A DNA stretch of 64,000 bases, from positions 1 to 64,000 of the IMG/VR virus record IMGVR_UViG_3300027573_000779; one strand, given 5' to 3'. The translations under genes and the position numbers were made by a program. The notes under the pieces are model-generated. The model saw nothing but the letters and a program-made list of their open reading frames with translations. It made no database searches and had not been told where the DNA came from. Shown in pieces: positions 57,695-64,000 of this stretch. The stretch comes from a virus. Numbering within the stretch: the first letter of the stretch is position 1; each line of letters opens with the position of its first letter.

Positions 57695-58709
57695 TGACGA
57701 TGAGCGCCAGTATACAGACCCAACGTATGCTGTCAACCATGGTCCATTTTCAGAAATATCTATACAGTTAAATAAAGCTTTAAAGAAACTAGACGCTTTT
57801 GCGCCGCCAAACTTAGCTGATTGGGTTGGATATAATACAAGTTTAAATTTAAAATTCCAATATCCAAACAAACAAAGTTTTATTATTACAGTGTGGGAGT
57901 GTAGCGCTATTCCTAATCTTTTAGTCTCAATGGCTAGAGATACAAGAATTTTTGGTCTTTCTCAACAAATAACCGAACTTTGGGATAAATACGGAATTAA
58001 TGCCCCTACTGTTTATCCCGGCTGTGATACAGATTTTTGGAAGCCGGTTTGTGAAAAAAACCCCACTTTTACTTTTCTTCATATCAATAGTTCAAACGTC
58101 CGTTCGGGGTTAGATTTAACAATTCAGGCTTTTCATAAGGTGTTTAAAAATTACCCTTATGTTCAATTAGTTATTAAAGACACCAACGATTCTCCACAGC
58201 TTTGCAATAAGATTCGAAAATACATAGATGAAGGCTCACAAATTTTTTACTATTCAAAAAGAATCAGTTATGAGGAAATTCGAAGGCTATACTCTTCTTC
58301 TCACGTTTGTCTAAATCTCTTAAGAAGCACTTCATTTGGCTTACCCCTTCTTGAATGTTCAGCTTGCGGTTGTCTTTGTGTTACAGGAGATACCAAACCC
58401 ACCAATGAAATTATAAAACCAGAATATGGAGTTTTAGTGCCGCCATCTGACGAAGTGGGGCTTGAAGGAATGGCGTCTTATTTAAGTCAGGAGTGGGGTC
58501 TTAGGAACTGCTATCCTGCGCTTCAATACAATGAAACTCCTAAGTTTTGGGACTTTAGTGTTGAAGAATACGCTAAAACATTGGAAAAAATATACTCCAA
58601 TTGGGATACTACTTACAGCAAAATAGACACCAGAACACCCATAGTTGAAAATTGGACTTGGGAAAAAAGCGCAAAAACTTTAATAAATCTTTTAGAAAAT
58701 GGAATATAG
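57675..58709 (+). CDS. GT4-type glycosyltransferase, 344 aa
   Basis: PTVYPGCDTDFWKPV (about 112-126), FLHINSSNVRSGLDLTIQAF, and SHVCLNLLRSTSFGLPLLECSACGCLCV (donor site). Clear GT4 plan. Confidence 0.82.
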   Translation: MKIHMFDDDERQYTDPTYAVNHGPFSEISIQLNKALKKLDAFAPPNLADWVGYNTSLNLKFQYPNKQSFIITVWECSAIPNLLVSMARDTRIFGLSQQITELWDKYGINAPTVYPGCDTDFWKPVCEKNPTFTFLHINSSNVRSGLDLTIQAFHKVFKNYPYVQLVIKDTNDSPQLCNKIRKYIDEGSQIFYYSKRISYEEIRRLYSSSHVCLNLLRSTSFGLPLLECSACGCLCVTGDTKPTNEIIKPEYGVLVPPSDEVGLEGMASYLSQEWGLRNCYPALQYNETPKFWDFSVEEYAKTLEKIYSNWDTTYSKIDTRTPIVENWTWEKSAKTLINLLENGI

Positions 58710-59916
58710 TTGGCCTTTAAATACACCACAATTCAGCTTACTAGACAAACTTAAAATAGCGAAGTTCGTTTTAACTGATTCTCGTTGGACACAAGGAAAG
58801 AAAGTTCAGGAATTTGAACAAAAAATGGCAGAATATGTAGGTTCACGTTATGCTATTTTTACTTCAAGCGGCTCTACTGCTAACACTTTGTTAGCAATGT
58901 ATTTAAGAGACCATTGTTCGCCAGAAAGAAACATAGTTGTTTTTCCTTCAACTACTTGGATTACTTCAGTTTCGCCTTTTATCCGAGAGGGGTTTACTCC
59001 TCGTTTTATTGATATCAATCTTGTTAATTTTTCAATGAATTTGACAGAACTGGAAGAATATTTAAAAAAGAACTCTTCTAAAGTGGCCTGTATTTTTATT
59101 ACGTCATTAATTGGGTTTGTGCCTAATATCCAAACCATTAAGGCAATGGCCAAACATTATAATGTAACAGTAATGATGGATAATTGTGAAAATACTTTAG
59201 GGTCTTTTGAAAACAAAAATGTTTCTTCCTTTTTTACTTCAACAACCAGTACATATTTTGGGCACCAATTACAAAGTGTTGAGGGCGGGTTTGTATTTAC
59301 TAACTCTCTAGAACAACATGATTACTTTTTAATGGCAAGGAATCACGGAATGGTGCGGAGTCTTCCAGAATGGCGACAAAAATTTTATACTAATGGAGAA
59401 GTAGATTCGCGCTTTGATTTCAAAATTTTAGGCAACAATTTTAGAAACTCGGACCTTAATGCCTATATTGGTTTACTTGATTTTGCTCGATTGGAAGAAT
59501 ACTCGCAAAAACGAAAATATCTTTATGAAACTTTTGTAAGTAATTCAAGTGAAAAGCTTTTAATTATGCCTTTTGATTTGTTTTCGTGCAAACATGTTCC
59601 TTTTTGCCTACCTGTTATTTTAAGTCCTAAAGCTACCAAATATGTCGATTTACTTCCTGAATTGGTTGTGGAACTTAAAAAGGCATGTGAAGAAACTGAA
59701 ATCGAAACAAGGCCAATAATATCAGGAAACCTGCTCCGACAAACGTGTTTTAAACAATTTGGTTTTAAACCTAAAGATTTTCCTATAAGCGAATACGTTC
59801 ACAAAAACGGTTTTTATGTTGGTCTTTATGCAAATTTGGAGCCTGAGAGAGTTAGGAATTTTGCTATTAAAGTAAGAACGTATTTAGAGCAACAATTAGG
59901 TATAGCAGAGAGTTAA
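58699..59916 (+). CDS. DegT/DnrJ-fold dehydratase, ColD/RfbH-like, 405 aa
   Basis: DegT/DnrJ/EryC1 PLP fold: FTSSGSTANTLLAM (about 54-67), FPSTTWITSVSP, MDNCENTLGSF (PLP-binding Asp about 161). At the usual PLP-lysine position the sequence reads TYFGHQLQSVEGG, so His189 replaces the lysine. That substitution marks the 3-dehydratases ColD (published His188) and RfbH/E1, which remove the 3-OH of 4-keto-6-deoxysugars. The next gene is a GDP-mannose 4,6-dehydratase, the enzyme preceding ColD in GDP-colitose synthesis. Confidence 0.82.
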   Translation: MEYSWPLNTPQFSLLDKLKIAKFVLTDSRWTQGKKVQEFEQKMAEYVGSRYAIFTSSGSTANTLLAMYLRDHCSPERNIVVFPSTTWITSVSPFIREGFTPRFIDINLVNFSMNLTELEEYLKKNSSKVACIFITSLIGFVPNIQTIKAMAKHYNVTVMMDNCENTLGSFENKNVSSFFTSTTSTYFGHQLQSVEGGFVFTNSLEQHDYFLMARNHGMVRSLPEWRQKFYTNGEVDSRFDFKILGNNFRNSDLNAYIGLLDFARLEEYSQKRKYLYETFVSNSSEKLLIMPFDLFSCKHVPFCLPVILSPKATKYVDLLPELVVELKKACEETEIETRPIISGNLLRQTCFKQFGFKPKDFPISEYVHKNGFYVGLYANLEPERVRNFAIKVRTYLEQQLGIAES

Positions 59917-59918
59917 TT

Positions 59919-61022
59919 ATGAACAATAAAACAGTTGTAATCACCGGAGTAACAGGACAATTGGGGTCACTGTTTTCTGATTATTTACTTAAAAAAGGAT
60001 TTAAGGTTATTGGTACAATTAGGCGTTTAAGTGTTCCTAATCATGAGAACATTGAACATATTAAAAATAATGAAAATTTTAAGCTTGAATTAATGGATTT
60101 GGGGGACCCAATTTCAATTAATGGAATCGTTCAAAAATATCAACCAGATTATTTTATTAATTGTGCGGCTAATAGCTTTGTTGGCGATAGTTGGAAATGC
60201 CCTGTCCAACATTTTCAATATAATACTTTAGGAGTACTAAATCAATTAGAATCTATTAGATTATTTTCTCCAAAAACAAGATATATTAATTTAGGTTCGA
60301 GCGAAGAATTCGGAGATGTGCAGTATAGTCCTCAAAATGAAAAACATCCCTTGAGGGCACGAAGTCCTTATGGCGCTTCAAAAATTGCAGCTAGACAAAT
60401 AGTAAAGGTTTATAGAGAAAGTTATAATCTTTATGCGGTTCAGTCATGGTGCTTCAACTATGAGTCGTTTGCTCGTGGGAAACAGTTTATTTCGAGAAAA
60501 GTCACTTGTGGAATAGCAAATATTTGGAACAAGCTTCATCAAAACAAACCGTTTGAAGCTATTGAGCTTGGTAATATTTATGCAAAACGTGACTGGAGCC
60601 ATGCTTTTGATGTAGTAGAAGGTATTTGGAGAATGCTAAATCAGGAAGATTATAATGATGACATTGCATATGAGCTTAGTCTTGAAGTTGTTAATAAATG
60701 GAACTGTTTGGTTAAAAATATTAAAGAATATGTTTTTTCATCTAATGAAACACACACAGTCAAAGAACTTGTTGAGTTAGCTTTTAAAACTGCTAATATT
60801 GAAGGAGTTTGGGAAGGAGAGGGGATTAACGAAAAATATGTTTTAAAATCTAATCCTTCTGTCACTTTGGTTAGAATCAATCCAGAGTTCTATCGTCCTG
60901 CTGACGTGGAACTTTTGTTAGGTGATTCTTCGTTAGTTCGAAAAGAGTTAGGATGGGAGCCTCAAAGGACTTTTAAAACGTTAGTACAAGAAATGGTTGC
61001 TCATGATATCGCTTTATCATAA
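59919..61022 (+). CDS. GDP-mannose 4,6-dehydratase-like protein, 367 aa
   Basis: VITGVTGQLGSLFSDYLL (Rossmann), NLGSSEEFGDVQ (catalytic S/E region), SPYGASKIAARQI (Tyr-x3-Lys), GNIYAKRDWSHAFDVVEGIW. The RDW.HA.D.V and SSE.[FY]G patterns are typical of GMD. Produces GDP-4-keto-6-deoxymannose, a substrate for a ColD-type enzyme. Last gene of the cluster. Confidence 0.9.
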   Translation: MNNKTVVITGVTGQLGSLFSDYLLKKGFKVIGTIRRLSVPNHENIEHIKNNENFKLELMDLGDPISINGIVQKYQPDYFINCAANSFVGDSWKCPVQHFQYNTLGVLNQLESIRLFSPKTRYINLGSSEEFGDVQYSPQNEKHPLRARSPYGASKIAARQIVKVYRESYNLYAVQSWCFNYESFARGKQFISRKVTCGIANIWNKLHQNKPFEAIELGNIYAKRDWSHAFDVVEGIWRMLNQEDYNDDIAYELSLEVVNKWNCLVKNIKEYVFSSNETHTVKELVELAFKTANIEGVWEGEGINEKYVLKSNPSVTLVRINPEFYRPADVELLLGDSSLVRKELGWEPQRTFKTLVQEMVAHDIALS

Positions 61023-61029
61023 CAATACT

Positions 61030-61059
61030 TTGACAACAAACTCAAGAAATTGCTAGTCT
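61030..61059 (+). promoter_or_regulatory. Promoter for the replication/recombination block
   Basis: TTGACA (61030-61035), 18-bp spacer ending TTGC (extended -10), TAGTCT (61054-61059), ATG 9 nt later. Placed in the only gap after the long sugar cluster. Confidence 0.7.
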
Positions 61060-61068
61060 ATTTAATGA

Positions 61069-61467
61069 ATGATTAAAAAGAAAGGTTTTGTTCCCAAAGT
61101 TCCTCTATTAGAAGAGGATGGAACTCAAACGGCCATTTTTCATTCGAAACATACTTATTTAGTTAAAAAATTCCTTAAAAAAGACTCGGATGTTAACTGG
61201 GCAAACGAGATTCGAATAGCTAATATTCTTTTTAAATACAATTCTTCGATGGATTTTTGGGAGTTTTTTGAGTTAGATTTTAAACTTAATTCGCTCGCCT
61301 TTTTTTTAACCGAAAAAGGAAAGCTTTTAGTTAAAAAAGGAGAAAACAATTTTAAATTTTCAAACGTCCAGAAAACAGACACCAAGATAGAAAAGAAGAA
61401 AGTGGGAGAAGATAAGAACATAAACCCACAAAAACCAAAAACTTTATTTGATTTTATAAAACGTTAA
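61069..61467 (+). CDS. Hypothetical Lys-rich protein, 132 aa
   Basis: Basic and acidic mixed helices; C-terminal PQKPKTLFDFIKR resembles a short interaction peptide (for example for a sliding clamp or SSB-type partner). It starts the recombination/replication operon, 4 nt before the recombinase. Function unknown. Confidence 0.6.
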   Translation: MIKKKGFVPKVPLLEEDGTQTAIFHSKHTYLVKKFLKKDSDVNWANEIRIANILFKYNSSMDFWEFFELDFKLNSLAFFLTEKGKLLVKKGENNFKFSNVQKTDTKIEKKKVGEDKNINPQKPKTLFDFIKR

Positions 61468-61470
61468 ATT

Positions 61471-62586
61471 ATGGCTCCAAAAAAACAAGAACAAAAACAA
61501 GAAGAACAAATCGATTCAGTAGATAGGGTATTTGCTGAACTTCAAAAAGAAAAAAAAATTTATGGCACTAGGGCAGGAAATGAAATTGTCGCGCAAGAAG
61601 TGATTTCAACTGGGAGTTTTATTTTTGATGAAATTCTTGGGGGCGGTTTTAGGGATTCGGGATGGTCAAGGTTTTATTCTCCTGAAGAATGTGGCAAGAG
61701 CAGTTCTGCGCTTTGTTGGGGTAGAAACTGGCAACAAAAATATCCCGAAGGAGGTTTTGTAATTTATTACAACGCCGAAGGACGTGTTACCAAAGAACTG
61801 ATTGATAGGACCGGAATTGATACAGATTCATCAAAGTTTAGAGTTATAGATACAAATAATTTTGAGGCTATTTTTACAGCCACAGAAAAATTAATTCTAG
61901 AGAATAAAGAAAAACGCAAGTATTTTTTTATCGTTGATTCAACTGATGCGTGTGAACGGGAATTAGATAAAGGTAAAGAATTTGGTGATGCAGATAAAAT
62001 TGCTGGAGGCGCGGCGTTAGTAAGCGCGGCAGGAAAGAGGCTAAGTCTTCTTTTTAATGTTACCGGACATCACCTTTTCCTTTGTTCTCAGGTTAGAGAT
62101 AAGATGGCTAAAGGGCCAATGGCACAAGCGGGAGGAAAAACAGCTAGCGGAGGCAACGCTCCAAAGTTTTATAGTTCGCTTATTTGCGAGATTAAAAGAC
62201 CTTGGTCAGACAGATGGATTTACGAAAATCCTTCAGACAAAGACAGTAAAATTATTGGTAGAATGGTAGAAATCAAACTTGATAAAACGCCAAATGAAAA
62301 AACAGGAGTTACCGTTATGTATCCTGTTAAATATGGGCTGAAGGGTGGCGTTTGGCGTGCCCATGAAGCCATGACTGTTGCTCAAAGCTGTGACATAGTT
62401 AAACAAGCTAAGGCTTGGTATAACATTGAAGAATCATTTTTCGAAGATATGAAAACCAAAGGGATTAAGCTTGATTCTGATAAATTTCAAGGGGAACGGG
62501 CGCTTAGAGATTGTTTTGATACCAATCCAGATTTAGTGGAATATGTTTTAACTCAAGGGAAGATAATCTGGCAGGCCAAAAAATGA
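61471..62586 (+). CDS. UvsX/RecA-like recombinase, 371 aa
   Basis: Core ATPase: ISTGSFIFDEILGGG, Walker A SPEECGKSSSA (about 70-80, first Gly replaced by Ser), FVIYYNAEG, KYFFIVDSTDAC (Walker B), HHLFLCSQVRDKMAKGPMAQAGGKTASG (L1/L2 region, read in parts). Lacks the RecA C-terminal domain layout and looks UvsX-like. Role: strand exchange and recombination-dependent replication. Confidence 0.88.
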   Translation: MAPKKQEQKQEEQIDSVDRVFAELQKEKKIYGTRAGNEIVAQEVISTGSFIFDEILGGGFRDSGWSRFYSPEECGKSSSALCWGRNWQQKYPEGGFVIYYNAEGRVTKELIDRTGIDTDSSKFRVIDTNNFEAIFTATEKLILENKEKRKYFFIVDSTDACERELDKGKEFGDADKIAGGAALVSAAGKRLSLLFNVTGHHLFLCSQVRDKMAKGPMAQAGGKTASGGNAPKFYSSLICEIKRPWSDRWIYENPSDKDSKIIGRMVEIKLDKTPNEKTGVTVMYPVKYGLKGGVWRAHEAMTVAQSCDIVKQAKAWYNIEESFFEDMKTKGIKLDSDKFQGERALRDCFDTNPDLVEYVLTQGKIIWQAKK

Positions 62587-62996
62587 GGCTTTTTAATGTT
62601 AAAGGAAAACTAGTCTATTTAAATGTTAAAAAGTATTTGATAGATTGGGACTCTGCCAGCAGGTCAAAACTGCAAACCAGAGTTAAAAAGTTCCTTAAAC
62701 CGTTTTGGGAAAAACACTTATGTTATGAAGAGTTTCCCGTATATGGCAGTAGATTAAAAGTGGATTTTCTTAATGCTACTAAACGTATAGCCGTAGAGGT
62801 TCAGGGCGTTCAACATGATAACTTTAATGAGTTCTTTCATAAAAACCGGCTTAATTATTTTTTTTCAATTAAGCGCGATGTTAAGAAACTTAACTGGTTG
62901 GAAACGAACAAATTTAAAGTTTTAGAATTTACAGAGGAAGACGTTGAACAATTAACTTATGATTTTGTTTTGCAGAAGTTTGAAATTTATTTATGA
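62583..62996 (+). CDS. PD-(D/E)xK nuclease-like protein (DUF559/VSR-like), 137 aa
   Basis: YGSRLKVDFLNATKRIAVEVQG (D...ExQ, about 56-77) with QHDNFNEFFHKN and WLETNKFKVLEFTEEDV. The pattern is that of VSR/DUF559-type endonucleases with catalytic Asp and Glu. Between recombinase and helicase genes, it could act as a recombination endonuclease. 4-nt overlaps on both sides. Confidence 0.72.
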   Translation: MRLFNVKGKLVYLNVKKYLIDWDSASRSKLQTRVKKFLKPFWEKHLCYEEFPVYGSRLKVDFLNATKRIAVEVQGVQHDNFNEFFHKNRLNYFFSIKRDVKKLNWLETNKFKVLEFTEEDVEQLTYDFVLQKFEIYL

Positions 62997-64000
62997 CAAC
63001 AGACGAAGGAAAAGAAACAACACCCTTATATTCGATAAGGATAGAAAAACATGTATTAGGCGGGTTAATTAAAAACCCAAAATCGTTAGTAGACATTACC
63101 GGCTTTGTTAAAAGCAGTGATTTTTTTGTTAAACCACACCAAGTTATTTTTGGTGTTTTGGAAAATTTAATTCTAACTAACACCCAGTTCGATGAAGTTA
63201 CACTCGCTCAAAGGATTAATGATTTGGGCGTTAAGTTTAAAGATAATATTAACATCTTTGATTACATTCAAACACTCGCATTTACTCAAATTACTCCCAA
63301 TGGCACCCTAAAGGCCGCTAAAGAGTTAATAAAGCTTCGAATCAAAAGAGAGATTTGTGCTACCGCTGATTCAATCAAAAACTATCTTCACGACACTCAA
63401 GAAGAAGATATTGATAAGATAATTGCTGAAGCTGACGCTATTTATAACAGAAACATTACAAGTTACAGTCTTCAGGATGAGCCGGTAGATGTATTTGAAG
63501 GTCTGGCTGACCTAATCGAAGAGAGGGGAAATTCTCCTATAGATGAAATCGGTTATCCTACTTTGTATCCAGAGTTTAACAGGCTTTTTGGAGGAGTGAG
63601 GCCGGGAAATATTTATGCAATAGTTGCAAGGCCGGGACAAGCAAAGTCAACTATGATAAGCGATATGTGTTATGGCATAGCCAAACTAACACGTTTTAAA
63701 ATTCCGGTTTTAATTCTAGATACTGAAATGAACACGACAGATGTTCGTTTTAGATTAGCTTCATCTATCACAGGGGTACCATTTTGGCATTTAGAAACAG
63801 GTAATTGGCGCAAGAACACAGAAATGTTTCAAAAGGTAAGGACAGTTCTAAAAGACCTAGAAGCGTTTAACTTTTTTCACTATCAAGTAGCTAATAAAAA
63901 CATTGATGAAATTGTTTCAATTATTAGACGTTGGTATTATTTAAAGGTTGGAAGAGGCAATAGATGTATTGTTGCTTATGATTACATTAAACTAACAGGG
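62993..64000 (+). CDS. DnaB-type replicative helicase (partial, cut by window end)
   Basis: At least 336 aa visible. N-terminal helical domain (IEKHVLGGLIKNP, HQVIFGVLENL) is typical of DnaB; the ATPase begins near TLYPEFNRLFGGVRPGNIY, with Walker A VARPGQAKSTMI (about 212-223), VLILDTEMNTTDVRFR and CIVAYDYIK (Walker B). The stop lies beyond the window. Loads or unwinds at the phage replication fork. Confidence 0.9.
   Translation, partial: MTTDEGKETTPLYSIRIEKHVLGGLIKNPKSLVDITGFVKSSDFFVKPHQVIFGVLENLILTNTQFDEVTLAQRINDLGVKFKDNINIFDYIQTLAFTQITPNGTLKAAKELIKLRIKREICATADSIKNYLHDTQEEDIDKIIAEADAIYNRNITSYSLQDEPVDVFEGLADLIEERGNSPIDEIGYPTLYPEFNRLFGGVRPGNIYAIVARPGQAKSTMISDMCYGIAKLTRFKIPVLILDTEMNTTDVRFRLASSITGVPFWHLETGNWRKNTEMFQKVRTVLKDLEAFNFFHYQVANKNIDEIVSIIRRWYYLKVGRGNRCIVAYDYIKLTG

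Noticed and set aside
1-64000. CRISPR array, insertion sequence, integrase or attachment site
   Set aside because: No regularly spaced repeat array, transposase or recombinase of the integrase type is seen; direct repeats found are two-copy only.

Overview
The window reads as part of a large (probably jumbo-class) tailed dsDNA phage genome. It is AT-rich and very densely packed. It carries nucleotide-metabolism genes (intein-containing class II ribonucleotide reductase, ThyA, dCMP deaminase, dUTPase, dNMP kinase, PurA-like enzyme), a UvsX/RecA-like recombinase, the start of a DnaB-type helicase, a phage-type sigma factor, RNA ligase, a set of CCA-encoding tRNA genes and dozens of small unassigned genes. 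No capsid, tail, terminase, rRNA or integrase gene is visible. TAA, TAG and TGA are all used as stops. Shine-Dalgarno sequences are mostly absent. Exported proteins with FN3/Ig-like domains and a Tat-like signal suggest a Gram-negative host, perhaps Verrucomicrobiota or another PVC/Bacteroidota-like lineage; this is inference only.

Layout. From 1 to about 36.3 kb every gene runs on the minus strand; from 36.39 kb to the end every gene runs on the plus strand, with divergent promoters between 36311 and 36378. The far left (0.2-18.6 kb) is accessory and RNA-rich: a secreted subtilisin-like protease, an FN3-domain secreted protein, an RNA ligase, a TerD-domain protein, an outer-membrane-barrel candidate, an MqsA-like regulator, and at least eight good tRNAs interleaved with structured non-coding RNA. 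The RNA high point is 17.2-18.5 kb: two tandem paralogous three-way-junction units followed upstream by a ~1.1-kb RNA with many GNRA-capped hairpins, beside tRNAs and an HNH nuclease gene.

19-24 kb holds a PurA-like enzyme and an operon of three small proteins, a J-domain/protein-kinase-like fusion and a vWA protein. 24-34.7 kb is a long run of overlapping small genes (methylase-like, YopX, DUF4326, TrmH-type methyltransferase, four paralogous two-TM proteins, ThyA, Thg1-like, PcfJ-like, GGQ release-factor-like, dCMP deaminase). 36.4-45 kb (plus) holds dNMP kinase, sigma factor, NrdJ with intein and a possible membrane/lysis pair. 45.2-61.0 kb is a 19-gene sugar-nucleotide and glycosyltransferase cluster, including a GDP-mannose 4,6-dehydratase next to a ColD/RfbH-like dehydratase. 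61-64 kb starts the recombination/replication block.

Regulation. Six minus-strand promoters share an almost invariant architecture (TTGACW, a 16-bp A-tract spacer usually ending in an extended -10 TG, TANNAT), and several sit only 6-11 nt before the start codon, predicting leaderless or nearly leaderless mRNAs. Similar but looser promoters (17-18-bp spacers) serve other genes. The strongest candidates for undescribed biology are the large structured RNA with its tandem companions, the kinase/vWA operon, and the repeated leader plus short ORF in front of the TerD-domain gene.
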